A stretch of 22,293 bases of DNA from positions 3,445 through 25,737 of the forward strand of contig KV419426.1 of assembly GCA_001630475.1 (NCBI GenBank). Reading direction: 5' to 3'. The notes below the pieces were generated by a model. That model searched no databases and was not told the origin of the DNA. It worked only from the letters and a program-made list of their open reading frames with translations. Numbering within the stretch: position 1 is the stretch's first letter; every line of letters begins with the position of its first letter. Of this stretch, positions 1 to 11,116 are shown piece after piece. This DNA is from Sistotremastrum niveocremeum HHB9708. Its lineage: Eukaryota > Basidiomycota > Agaricomycetes > Sistotremastrales > Sistotremastraceae. The position numbers and the translations under genes are program-made.

Positions 1-2620
1 GAGCTGTGCCGCAACCGAATATCCTCGCCGCAGTTCGGATTGCCCGCTACATCCATGCATTTAATGAAAGCTGCGAGCTAATGGCACGCATGCATCTCCG
101 AAACTAGATGTTTCTTGTGTCTGGTCCTCGACCTGACTTCTCAACTCAACACTACGCCCGTCGATACGCGTCGGTCACATTGTGACAGCATTGTGACCGA
201 CGCGTTTTCCTCACTCTGGCACTCTGGTGCCATCACCATCAATCTCCAAGGTCGTGTACGAAGTTCGTTGCAGTGATACAAGTTCGACAGCAAAGCTAGT
301 CACTGACAGTCAGCATCTCTCTGAATGTATCACGAATGCACGTATCGAGATTGAGGCTAGGCACTGTAGGCAGGGAGATAACCGAAATCGGACTCAACGC
401 CGGGCCGAGTTTCTGGTGGCTTTGTCTGTGACGGTTCGCTTCAGTGGATATCCAGAGCCTTCGATCTCCGTCATTCGGCCTATCAGCTGCTCGAGGTCCT
501 CACAGGAGCGATAGTCTTGAGGCCGGGGCTGACCTGTCATGTCGCCTTTGTTACTGCCATCAATCTCGAGCTGTGGTCGAAAGTTCTGCTGATAGTCATA
601 TGACACCTTCAACTATCTCATGTTCTTGACGAGCTAGTTGTTTCGGCCCGAGATCAGGGAATAGGAATGCGAGCCAACGTCCTCCAGCTCTTTTGGCCTT
701 AAGCTCTAGAAAATCCCTTGATTTCGCGCGTTGACGTACAGTTAGCGTCACTCCAGGTTTGAGGTAGGTATCGTCCCCTTAAATCCACGTGTCACTGTGC
801 CCCAAGTTGATCTGATGTTCCAGCACCCTTCCTAGAGTAGTGCCTCTAGCCCATCTTCTTGTCGCAATTAAGTACTTCTCTATTCGAAATCCGACTCCCA
901 CGTACGTGTCTCCGGGTTCTCGTGTCGCTCTCAGGCTTATGCTCGGGCACAGCCTTGAAAGCTGTTACCAATTCCTTCGCGGCGACCTGCGATCGGAGAG
1001 GGTGCCGAAGTCGTCGATTTCGCGGTTGCCTATCTCCTGCACATGCTCATATCACAACGACTGACCAGTGTATCCAGACGTGCAGATTGAAAGAGCGCGA
1101 TCGATTCCCGTGGAGACGACGACGAAGAAGTGGCCAGTGATCATGAGGAAATGGGGTACAATGATGTGGTTATCTGAGGAGTCGTGAGTTCTTGAATATA
1201 TTTTTGCTGACATCTCATGCTCACCGAAATGTTCAACACAAGAATACCTTCTCGAAGGACATTAAAATCAACTCCGCGTGTCTAACTCGTAGATGAAGCC
1301 AAAGACCGTTCAATCGTTTGATATCAAACTCATTTACGTGACTCAGCTATCGTCCTTCCTAGACCATCTTTTCATATTGACAAATCGTGAATGTGATGAA
1401 TATGCTACGAAGCATGATTATCGTTTCTACTACTCGCTCAGCATCCGAAAGCAATTCTTGTCGATTGAGGCCAGACGTTTTGGGACTCAAGCTCTTACAA
1501 CGTGTATAGCAGATCACTGACCTTACCTTGAAGAACTTTCTTATTGCCCCGCGGTCCTCTCACATTATTGCAACAACCTGATGGCCTCCTTCCGAGTGCC
1601 TCGGAGCTATTAAACACCACTTCGTCCAGCCAAGGTCCTCACGTCAAGACTCAGGAACCGGTGGTACGATCATGCTTAAAAGAGCTACCCGAAGCTGCGC
1701 TCACTGATTTACTGTAAATGCCCGAGATCGTCCCATCAATTCAGTCATGCCGTCTCCTTGCAGCACACTAGGCTTGATGCAAAGCCTCATCCGACATGGA
1801 GCTCTCTGCTTCCACGGAAATTGCTTCCTCTCTTCTTGAGAACCTTCCGATCTAGCATCGGCATCAATGTAGATATATAGCTACCTATTTGATTTCGAGA
1901 TTTTGGAGACTGATCCACAATGCGTCTTTCAGACTGCGATACAATTTGATCGATTCTCTAGCGCCGAGCGCCTCATAATTAGGCGATTGCTGGCATCTCT
2001 ATGATTTTGCGCTCTTCATAACAACCCTCCGGAAAGCTGTCTCCAACGGCGCGTCTTGATTCCCACTTCGGTCTCTTCCACTTCTCTTCCACGTTCCTGA
2101 TCGTCGGTCCCAAGACAATGTGCGTGATATGTGACCCCCAACTCACATTTTTGCGTCCGTAACAACGTCGACGTCGTTAGGCCTTTCATATCCTTGGCAT
2201 GCGCTTCATACTAGTAGTATTACGTCAACAAAGAAGCGGTCTCAATCTATTGAATGTCCCTCCGCCAATACAGTATCATCAACACCTCCTGATTATCACT
2301 AAAATCCTCCCAGGCCGAGGCTCAAACAAGAAGGAAAACTGATCCTTAAAATTGCTGCGCAACAATGCGGGGAATGCAATGTATCTACTTTTCACCGTGT
2401 CTTGATAACTCGATATACCATAGATTGCTGAAAAGAGACGGCGGGAGCTCTGTCATAGTCTCGTCTACTAGTAGTAGAGTGAACTGATATGCTACGAAAC
2501 TCAGTCGGTGATTCACATCCATCACCCCTACTGTGGGCCTGACAAACAACAGCTCCTATTGAAGCAAGCCTATTAAAACGAACACAGGACATCCTACGCT
2601 GCTCATTTAATGCTTGCTGT
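1..2620. other. Gene-poor stretch, no recognisable gene
   Basis: All open frames here are short (under about 105 codons), overlap each other on both strands, and show no domain I recognise. I could not chain them into a spliced gene with convincing donor, branch and acceptor sites. The only distinct structure is the perfect inverted repeat at 166-205. A short palindrome, ACGTCGACGT, lies at 2165-2174. The stretch may hold decayed mobile DNA or intergenic sequence; I see no reverse transcriptase, integrase or transposase motif in it. Confidence 0.5.
166..205. repeat. Perfect 14-bp inverted repeat (hairpin)
   Basis: The arm ACGCGTCGGTCACA at 166-179 is the exact reverse complement of TGTGACCGACGCGT at 192-205, separated by a 12-nt loop. 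The loop carries an extra TGTGAC, so CATTGTGAC occurs twice as a direct repeat (178-186 and 189-197). The unit therefore has three GTGAC/GTCAC half-sites. It could be a protein-binding palindrome, a hairpin, or the remnant tip of a small inverted-repeat transposon; the sequence alone does not decide. Confidence 0.8.
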
Positions 2621-4632
2621 TCAATCATAAGCCTCGCGACCCGCCAGAAACACGTCAGAATCAGCGACTTGGCCTTCGATGCTTTCAATTTCATCAACGC
2701 AACTACGTAGACCGCTAAGATCCCATCCAGTGAGCCATTGATCGTTGATGGCTAGTTTGCGCAGCCTGCAGCCTTGGAGTTTTCGATAATTCAGACACGC
2801 CAATAACCGTAGTCGACTCTCTTCCCAAGGGTCCGTCGGGCTCGGCTGTTCACGTATCTAATTATCAATGAAGTCACGTGGAGTTCGCATAGCAGGCTAA
2901 GACATGATGTTCACCGTTTCTGTTCTCATGTAGTTTGGGGTTCGAATGCACAGAGATAATAAGCGGGGACAGAATCCAATTGATGACAAAGTTTTGAAGA
3001 ACTCCTCCCCAATAATGCCTTGAAGATCAAGCGAAACCAGACTATTCATGTTTGCAGGGAGAGTGCACCATTGAAAACCCATTTCGTGCCAGTGGTCGAG
3101 TTCAATAGTCAAACACTCGAGCTTGGCAAATTGAGTCATGGTCTGATCGATAACCTGGGTCCAGTCCGTCTTGACATTACGAAATCGAACAGGGTCGTGA
3201 AACTTCGGTTCGCAAATGATACTCAGAACGTGCTCGAAAGTGACATCTTGAGGCGTTTGCATTCCTGAATATGTGTAAGTAATGTGACTGTAGCGGAACT
3301 CGATCGCCGCATGTGACGCTTGGGCCATGCAGTTTGCAAGGTAGGCTGGTAAGGAAGGTATCCGGCGCTTGAATGGGATGGTGTGATGGACCTTCGATAA
3401 CATTGGTGCTTGGATGTAATGAAAGAGAAGGTTGGATTCAGATGACATGTCAGACACGACAAGCCTCCGAAGCTGTTGGGCAATTATAGTGCCCTGGGGA
3501 TGAAGGGCCTGTGGCGCACGGGTGATGGATGCCCCAGCAATGTCGAGGGACTCAAGGCTGGGACACTGCGTAACTAAGTGGATAATGTTGATAATGTTGA
3601 CTCCAGGTTTCGATCCTGGGTATTGATATGCAGGATATGCAAGGCGTAAATGACGAAGAGAAGCCGGGAATATGCGATTCCACTCTTCCTCCAGCCTGCA
3701 GTCGTAGAGCTCGAGGCTCGCTAACGAGGATAGATGCTGGAGCGGGGGCAGAGAATGTGTTGGGGCAGTGGAGTGTGGACAATGCACTGAAAGGTCTGTC
3801 AAATTTGGCATGGAGGCTATCAATAACTCTGCTGGACAGTGTATGTCCCGAAATTCGGCCTGTGTCATCCCAAGCGTGTCGATGGTCAAAGAAGCAATCG
3901 GAGGGTTTGGAGTGAACATAAACGACGGCTCGGTGTGTAGGCAGTCACCAGATTGGTAGTCAGAAGTGACAATCTTGATCTCTTTTGCACGCCCCATGTT
4001 CAGCAACAGAAGGTTTTTGTGTTCACGGAGAAAATCGGTGCATGGGGGCATCTGCAAAGAAAGGAGACTACCCTTGCAGAGGGAGAGATAGCGCTCTATC
4101 GTGGCTCGATTCCACGCGAAATTGATTGACGTCCAGAAGCGAGAATCTTCGCGTATGATCGAAGTCCAGCGAGAACAACTACGAGTGGGTAAAACCATGG
4201 CGAGTCTGGATCAATGAGAAAGCCAGACGTACACACGCATCAAATGTTCCCAGCGACAAGGATCGATAAGGTGTCCGTTACCCCTGATTGCTGAGAGAGT
4301 GGCCAGCAAAATCTGGGCCACAACCTCATTGGGAAGGCGGCCGATAGGCGTATGCAAGTTTGATATTCGATTCAGGATTACGGAGGCTGAGGCCATGTGT
4401 ATGACGATATCCCTCAAGATAGGAGCAGGGAGGGTGCGGTTCTCGATTTGGCAACTGTAAGGGTCATGTTTTCAAGCCAGTCTGCATTATGCGAAGCAAA
4501 ACCAGCTGAAGGAATAACTTACGCATCATTCATAGTCCGCTCCAGGACATCCATAAGCTCCGCCATGGACGTTGATTTGGACTGCCCATGAGCTGACAGC
4601 TCCGTCCGATTAACCTGACTGCTGTCGTCCAT
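2621..4632 (-). CDS. F-box / leucine-rich protein (4 exons, about 610 aa)
   Basis: Predicted substrate-recognition subunit of an SCF-type ubiquitin ligase. Exons on the minus strand are 4632-4523, 4454-4233, 4178-2915 and 2857-2621. The introns are 68, 54 and 57 nt with donors GTAAGT, GTACGT and GTGAAC. All junctions keep the frame (1833 nt). The F-box lies at about residues 76-125: it opens RLPNEVVAQIL and, across intron 2, continues RWEHLMRVCSRWTS and then SRFWTSI, the usual 'VC..W..I....FW..I' pattern. Leucine-rich repeat-like segments fill the rest (for example LTDLSVHCP, LASLELYDC, LESLDIAG), and the end matches the common 'L..DL..L' tail. The start was chosen at ATG 4632, the first in-frame ATG after a stop; a shorter start at 4566 is possible. 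Without splicing, a TGA at 4211-4213 looks like a nonsense mutation; the 54-nt intron removes it. The exact ubiquitination target is unknown. Confidence 0.85.
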
Positions 4633-7600
4633 GAGGGTCGACGGGTGTGGGACTTAAGGTTTGTGAGCTGGCGAACACGACGAAGGAGGATTGCAAGTCT
4701 TCAATAAAATCTTGAATGACTGGATGCATATGAATGAAAACCTCAGCACCTAGCAAAAACGCGGAACGATGGAGCGTGTGGTGCTCTCTGCTGATCTGGC
4801 CTGACAACTGGTAAACGGATGGAGGCACCGCTTATCGCTCCCGGCGAGCCAGTCAGACTGCGATCTGAGCTGTTGTAGAGGATTCAGATCGTCGCAGTAG
4901 GCTGTATGAAGCAACTGGGATGGCGACGTGATGGATGCAGCTCGACGCGCCGTCGGTGACTCGGACTGGACCTCTGAGTCAACACTGTCAACACCTCAAC
5001 AAAGAGCTTGCGTCTACAGTGTGTCGTCGTGGCCTAGCAGATTCTGATACAAGTAATGTAAAACAAACACGACCCTAAAACGAAATACATTATAGGAGTC
5101 TACGTGTGCGTCGTGCAATATACACATGACTACCTGCAAGAGCATAGAGAGGGCTAGGTCGACGTCTCAATAGGGAAGATAATAACCATGAGCTAAGAAG
5201 ATCGGGCAGTCTTACCTTATTAGCAAGCTCATAAGATACTAAGCATGACTTGACTCGACATGACTTGGTTCATATATGCAGTCCGTTTAGGCAGGTTGAT
5301 TGCGCGGCAGTCATGAGAGCACCATACTCTAGTTGCCTGCCAAACTATGCTACCGCTCGTTTGTGTCCCAGAGGGTTGGAAGCTCAGAACGCAGCGCCTT
5401 GAAGCCTTTTGCATCGGAGCCAGGATGAGACGCGTCGCTCAAATGACCGATTGAGACGTACTTCGAGAATGCCGGATCACAATGTGAACTGCCTTAATTG
5501 GACAATATGCCTGCATTTGACGATGGAATGCGTACAAAGAGCTTGGATTTTCGGTAGAGAAGGCAGCGCTACATTGAAAGAATTAAAGCGAGCACGTCAC
5601 GAGAAAGAAAATAGGGTAGCAACTCAAAGGTCACAAGTAAAATCATTGACTAAGGACGATTTCGCATTTTCATGGAGACTCGGCATCTCTTGATCAATCC
5701 ATATCAGAGAATGATGGAAAGTCTTGAGAGGCACATCAAATTCACGTTCTGCATCATCGCCTGACGCTGACGACATATTGACGAATGCGATCGAACTTGC
5801 AGAGAAGTTGAGAACGTAGACAGACACAAAAGCCGTATCTCATGAACATACTTTTACAGCTAAGCGCGACCTCCTACTCCAGAAGTACTGATTTGAAAAC
5901 TCTCGATCTTGTTGATCCATAGTGATGTAGAGACATCTATCGTCACTTCGTCAAAACGAGGAGTAGGCGAGGATCATAGAATTTACCGAATGAGAGCTTC
6001 AATCTTTGACATCGAAGCCGTGCCTGACAACGCGCATCATCCGTCGCAATCATCTGCATTGCGGAAGAGCGACTTTGGCGTAGTTTCCGAGCTTTAATTC
6101 GTACACTCTTTGTAGCCCAGTATGTTCAGGATAACCTTCGTGAGAAGCTGCTCTGGCAGAGGGAAAAGGTCTAGAGGTTAGTTACTTCGTGCCCATTGCA
6201 AAGGAATATATTCCAACCCACGTGACTACAAGAATGGCTCGTGTGTGGACGCATCGAGCGGACCCATATATACTCGGTCCATGACAGACTATCCCGTTTC
6301 AGATTGAGGATTGATTCCCAGAATCAATGCGTCCGCGTAATCAAGTACTTTGTAGAGATTCTAATGGAGCGGGGAGACTTCAGTGCGTTTACGAAGATGA
6401 TAGACTGGAACATACTGCAGTCATTTCGTCATTTCGCCGAATCCGAGAGACAGGACGATGCTCTTGAGCCCCTGCATTTCTGAGGCCCTTGTGAGTCATG
6501 GGAACATCGGCAGTTTGAGTCAGGCAATAGGAGCAAAGGTGACAGTGATAAACCTCTCGGCTAGTGTGGCAAAAAGTAAGGAGCAAAAAACGTTCTCGGT
6601 CGATCGTAGGTGAAGAGTGGATGATTTAGAGAATGCCTCAGTGTCGCTGACCCCATTTCGAGTCGTTAGTCGAGCTGAAGACGAAGTGAGCTTTGGTTGG
6701 AGGTCGAGGATTCTGAAATGAAGACACACCAAGGACATTGCAAGAGGCACATATTAAGACTGCTCTGTCAGCAGCGATGGCCCGAGACCTTCGTTCGTCC
6801 CTTCTAGGAGCTGGAGGCAGGGCCAACGGGTCAATCGATGCGTAGGACACAAGAGACTTTCTTATGTATTCGATGTGTTGCGTGTCTGCCTTCTTCGTGA
6901 CAATATTGCGTGGTGGGTTCATCGTGTCAACTGGTGGTGATGGCCTCGAGTTCGATTTGCAAGACAGTTGCAGAGTCCTCGTAATTTAGGAGAAGTGGTC
7001 AGGCGTAGGATTCTGGGTTACTCGAGTACAGTAATGGATTCAAGGTCCGACGAAGCTGCTCTTCATCGTCGACGACAATCGATGACCAATGACCTCTCGA
7101 AAGCTTGAGATATCCCGAGCCAGCGAGTATGTTCTTCGATATCATCAACGAATGAAGTGCTGACAAGACCGATGACATAGATATGTATTTCCTGCCAGAA
7201 TCTATGTCGGTCGTCTGTTATTTTTGTTTAGCTGATCCACTCGTGTGAAGATTACCATCTGCAAACCTATTTCTTCATCTCACCCTACTCCTTTCAGCTC
7301 GAGTTGGAACTTCACTTCTGAGCGAATCCGGTGTACCTGCTTCCCCGGTGTCGGCGATCGCACCTTCAGTCTCTGGCATCACAAGTCGAGACGATCACGG
7401 GCAAAGTTCTACTTTCTTCCCCCAGGTAGATTTCTCTTTCAAGGCTCTTCGATAAGTTCGATTGAAGTGCCGTGACTGACTTCATCCTCTAGTCCAATTC
7501 GCTTGATCGTGTGATTCATGTCCTCGAAAATGGTGGCTTCGGTTCGTCATCGCCTGCTGAACTCATATATACCATCTAATCACTACAGATCAGAGAGCAT

Positions 7601-9348
7601 CACAGCTTCAGTTTCTCTCGGGAGCTTATCACTGTGTTGGCACTCGCAAGCCATCTACATCGCGAAACATCACGATCGCGGCACACTCATAGCTTGGAAA
7701 GGGGGTTCCGTCGCGTATAGTGAGTGTAAAATTTGTCCGTGCTGTGGAGATAATCGACTCTTTCTGACTCATCTCATCCGCGCAGTGTGTGATCAAAGAA
7801 TGTCGCGCTAGAGTTATCTCTCCTCGACATCTCCTCTAGTTCTCTGACTCATGGAGCGCAAGCACTCCTATCAGGTATCCGTAAGATTGGGTAGAGAGTC
7901 TGAGATCTTCAGGCGATGATAGCCTCCGTCGAGACGACGAGGTGATAACGCCGTCCTACACCGTAGGCTACACGACATGATCGTGCCTTGGAGGATCTGT
8001 GAGTTGATTGTATTCTGATCTCGCATCACATGCTGATTGGGTGACCCTGGCTGCACAGCACGAATCAATAAGCATCGTATGTTCTCGGCATCGCTCTGCA
8101 AGATCTGTATGAGAGCTTAGTTCAAGAAGTCTGGGCCTCCCCTCAGCCACATGCACAACAAACCCCGTTCAAGGTGTCGAGGAGACCGCGATGTTGCTCG
8201 GCCACATCGGCGAACCAGGTGCGTCCGCAAATCACTATGACGTGCCTTCACTCACTAGAGCTACGTTCCGGGAACAGGCCATGCTTTTCATGTATAGCAC
8301 CTTTCTGTCACGACCACAGTCCTGGTCCGCGTCCGAAACCCTCCAATAACATTCGCCCCAGGACTCGGAGAGTCTGATCACCCAAGGCTTCTCAGGGCTC
8401 AATGTGCACGAGAACACTCTCTTCTAAATCAAGGTCTGTTTGATACTGTGCCCTAGCCATGTCCATGCTGACTTCGTTCTAAGTTGGCTACGACCAGACG
8501 CTGATGATGTCTTGGTCTTCCACTGAAAATACCTGGAGGACGATCTTTTCCGCTCGCACCTTCATTCTTAGCTCCTCACGTGTTAGGCCCAAGAAGTCCT
8601 TCTCCTGCAATTATCAGCGCTTCGCGTCGACTTGATCAGGTCATATCCTTCAACTACCGTCAAGCAAGATTCCCGATTCTGTGATCCGTCATGCGGTGAA
8701 AGATGATGAAGCCGAGAGTCCGCAGACGTCAGGAGCAGCAGAACGAGCACGCCGTGGAATATTACCTTCGCATGATCCGTATGTATTGCTCCGAACACTG
8801 TCGTTATGCTCATGTCCGACTTTCTCTGTAGTGCACCAAATCAGCTGGAAAATATCCTGAAAGAAAGCTGTCTGCGGTGAATTTGACCAGAAATTTTTGA
8901 AGAACCCGCTTGAGATGACAACGTCGGTCTCCGTACATGTACTTGGCTGAAACCGACTTTTCACCGTCCTCGTACCCCCAAGTGCTACCGACTCTGTGAG
9001 GCGCCGTGCGGCGAGCATTATCATGAAGAGAGTCCGCAGTCATCAGTCGCTAACAGCGGCTCCCGAGCTTCCACTGACAGCGTTGAGCCGTCCTTTTCGA
9101 CAGTCTTTGATCAGCGCTGAATACAGGTACGACCTTCGTTTATGACACACTTCCTCACCATCCCTGACCTGTTTTGAAGGACCCTATCTAAAAGGTAGCG
9201 GCAGAGTTGCCTGCGATCTTCAAAAGGAAAAAGAGGTTATGACCTTGAGCGATAAGGTGTCTTCGTGCAGCGTCAAAATGGATCAGTGCAGGAAAATGCT
9301 GACATCGTTACATACTGTGGAGCTGTGCTGAAAGACAGGGAAAGACCC
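4633..9348. other. Long stretch without a confident gene
   Basis: About 4.7 kb in which all open frames are under about 115 codons and none matches a family I know. Intron-like signals cluster on the plus strand at about 7425-7790: for instance GTAGAT...GTGACTGAC...CCTCTAG over 7426-7492, and GTGAGT...CTGACTCAT...GCGCAG over 7720-7786. No ATG-initiated chain emerges from them. An imperfect inverted repeat is at 7167-7212. The stretch may hold a decayed gene, a noncoding transcript or old transposon DNA. Confidence 0.45.
7167..7212. repeat. Imperfect inverted repeat
   Basis: GACCGATGACATAGAT at 7167-7182 pairs with ATCTATGTCGGTC at 7200-7212. The arms are exact reverse complements apart from three extra bases in the left arm, and the spacer is 17 nt. 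Function is not apparent. Confidence 0.5.
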
Positions 9349-9738
9349 CTATGATGGACCAACGATCACCGGGGAGCGCTGTCTGGCGAGGCCAAACTCA
9401 AGGGCGAGAGTATCAGCACTGTCCGAAGATTTGGTAGACGCACCAGGAAGGTTGGAGTCAGGATGGTGTTTCGAGAACATGCGACTCGGCAGTGATGGGC
9501 ATGAAGGTCTTATAGCTATAGTAGCATAAGGAACAATACACCCTGTCGTGTTCAGAGGACTATGTCTCGGCATGACCTTGTGTAGCACCACAGAAGACCA
9601 GAATAAACAAAAGCCCAGGAGAATCACCGCGCAACCCACAGCCAGGACTGTTATGGCGAGGGATGGCGGAGATGGCCAGGGCCAAAGGGAAGGGGGAAAC
9701 ATGCACCGCACGACCGACAAGCAGCTCATCCGACACAC
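9349..9738 (-). CDS. Possible small membrane protein or its last exon
   Basis: An ATG-started frame of 129 codons with one strong hydrophobic stretch at about residues 28-51 (SLAITVLAVGCAVILLGFCL and following), followed by a polar, Ser/Pro-rich tail. Upstream on the same strand are a TATATAA box (10055-10049), a CT-rich leader (about 10035-10000) and an ATG at 9986. That ATG opens a 70-codon hydrophobic frame ending at 9774. The two frames can be joined in phase by a 155-nt GTGAGC...ATAACAG intron, giving two membrane segments, but that intron is longer than the others here. The opposite strand also has an open frame (9548-9964) with a low-complexity product. I do not recognise the family, and the gene may not be real. 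Confidence 0.25.
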   Translation of the reverse strand: MCRMSCLSVVRCMFPPSLWPWPSPPSLAITVLAVGCAVILLGFCLFWSSVVLHKVMPRHSPLNTTGCIVPYATIAIRPSCPSLPSRMFSKHHPDSNLPGASTKSSDSADTLALEFGLARQRSPVIVGPS

Positions 9739-10048
9739 GAGTCCCCAGAAGAGAAAGACACTACCCCCGCAAATCAGCCATCGCGACCGGATGCCAGCTC
9801 ACGAAAAACCAACAGAGGGAGCAGCGAAGCAAGAAATGAACGCATCACCCAGAGCCGTGGCAGCGCCGGAAAACCAGCAAAGCACGGCCCATACGAGATC
9901 AGCAGACCACAGCCAACGACCGTCCCTACAGCACACTCTGACCGACCAGCAGCTCGTAATGTGAAGTGGGAGAGATCGCGGGCCATGGCCCTAGGAAGAA
10001 AGGCGAGGAGGGAAGAGAATGGGGGAGTTCCGACATAGGATGCCGTGG

Positions 10049-10055
10049 TTATATA
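10049..10055 (-). promoter_or_regulatory. TATA box with CT-rich downstream block
   Basis: TATATAA reads on the minus strand, followed within 20 to 55 nt by a pyrimidine-rich block (about 10035-10000). This is the usual layout of a fungal core promoter ahead of its transcription start. It would drive the possible membrane-protein gene ending at 9349. Confidence 0.4.
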
Positions 10056-10067
10056 GACGAAATTCAT

Positions 10068-11116
10068 GGTTCAAGCTCAGTCAGCTGTCGTTGCTTGTGA
10101 ATAATCCGGTTACTCACCACAAGAGGGGATTCCAAGTCCATCAGTCATCCTCACACTCAGCAACGACGTTCGTGGTTCACCCAGAGATGGAATGCAGAGA
10201 CAATGCTATCGAGCACGTCTGTCAGCGATTCAAGACGTGAATAAGCCAATACATTCACCTCAAGAGGGCAGCTTTAGAATCAGTCAGCGTTCCATGACGA
10301 AAGAAATGAAAGTGCATGAAGAGAGCGCGTCGTTACAGAAAGTGCTATAGCGGAAGCAGAAGAAGGCGCCTGCCGGACTTCGGCAGCAACGCAGCGCCTA
10401 GCTGCTATATCCTGCTTTGGCTCACTCAAATTTATTCTGCTGTCCTCTCGAAACTCGCCTCTATTTCTCTGTCTCCTACGCAACAGCTGCTCGTGATCCT
10501 GAGAAAAATAAACAACAGAATATCTACAAAATAACGGCAATCATCGGAACTTTCTCTCTCTCAACCGTCGATGCGGGACTGTGGAAGGGTGGCGGAGCGG
10601 AGGAGGGGTGGAGCGACTGCGTTGCGGGAGGCGGCGATGTTGCGTGAGCGACGTGGCTGCCGTAGCGACAATGTTGCAGGGGCCCCGACTTTGCAGGAGC
10701 AGCCTGGACGCGTAGCGTTGGGGGTTCGTTGGCGGGGAGTGAGGACGGCAGACAATTCTGTCTCATCCTTGCTCTCTCCCTGGAATCTCGATGCTATCGT
10801 CTCAGTCTGTTCTGATCTCAGGGATGGTCATCGTAAGTTATATCTCATTATTGAATCACCCGGGTCTACCAGAGACGTCGTGAGTCAGAGTGGCTTTCTT
10901 TGCGGTCTAGTTATATCGCAAGTTCGCAAGGGAAGTGACTTAGTGTGCTGATCGATCTTAATTTTCGTAGCTCGCCGGTTCTTGGGACGCTGCTGTGTTT
11001 CTAACTCGGCGACTGAAGCTGACCAGCAAAATCTGAACACCGGTATCACCGATGTCGCCCGGTTCATTGGAGAAAGAAAGCGAGATAAGGTTAGTTTCAT
11101 CGTGACAGACCCAATA
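10068..11116. other. No supported gene; contains a G-rich island
   Basis: Open frames on both strands over 10316-10951 overlap and have low-complexity, Arg-rich or Ala/Pro-rich products. These are what the base composition would produce rather than evidence of a protein. Positions about 10571-10750 are clearly G-rich on the plus strand compared with the flanks, with ATGTTGC occurring at both 10637-10643 and 10670-10676. No promoter, RNA gene or family match is visible. Confidence 0.4.

Noticed and set aside
3600-3625. tRNA T-loop-like GGTTTCGATCC, and GGTTCGAATGC near 2939
   Set aside because: Both lie within the F-box coding exon and have no matching acceptor or anticodon arms.
3628-3959. 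Plus-strand ORFs of 95 and 63 codons
   Set aside because: They are shadows antisense to the F-box/LRR exon.
4211-4213. In-frame TGA suggesting a broken F-box gene
   Set aside because: It lies inside a 54-nt intron with a GTACGT donor and a TAG acceptor; splicing restores the conserved F-box motif and the frame.
9548-9964. 138-codon plus-strand ORF
   Set aside because: The product is low-complexity (Gln/Arg/Pro-rich) with no domain. It is what the complement of a pyrimidine-rich strand would give.
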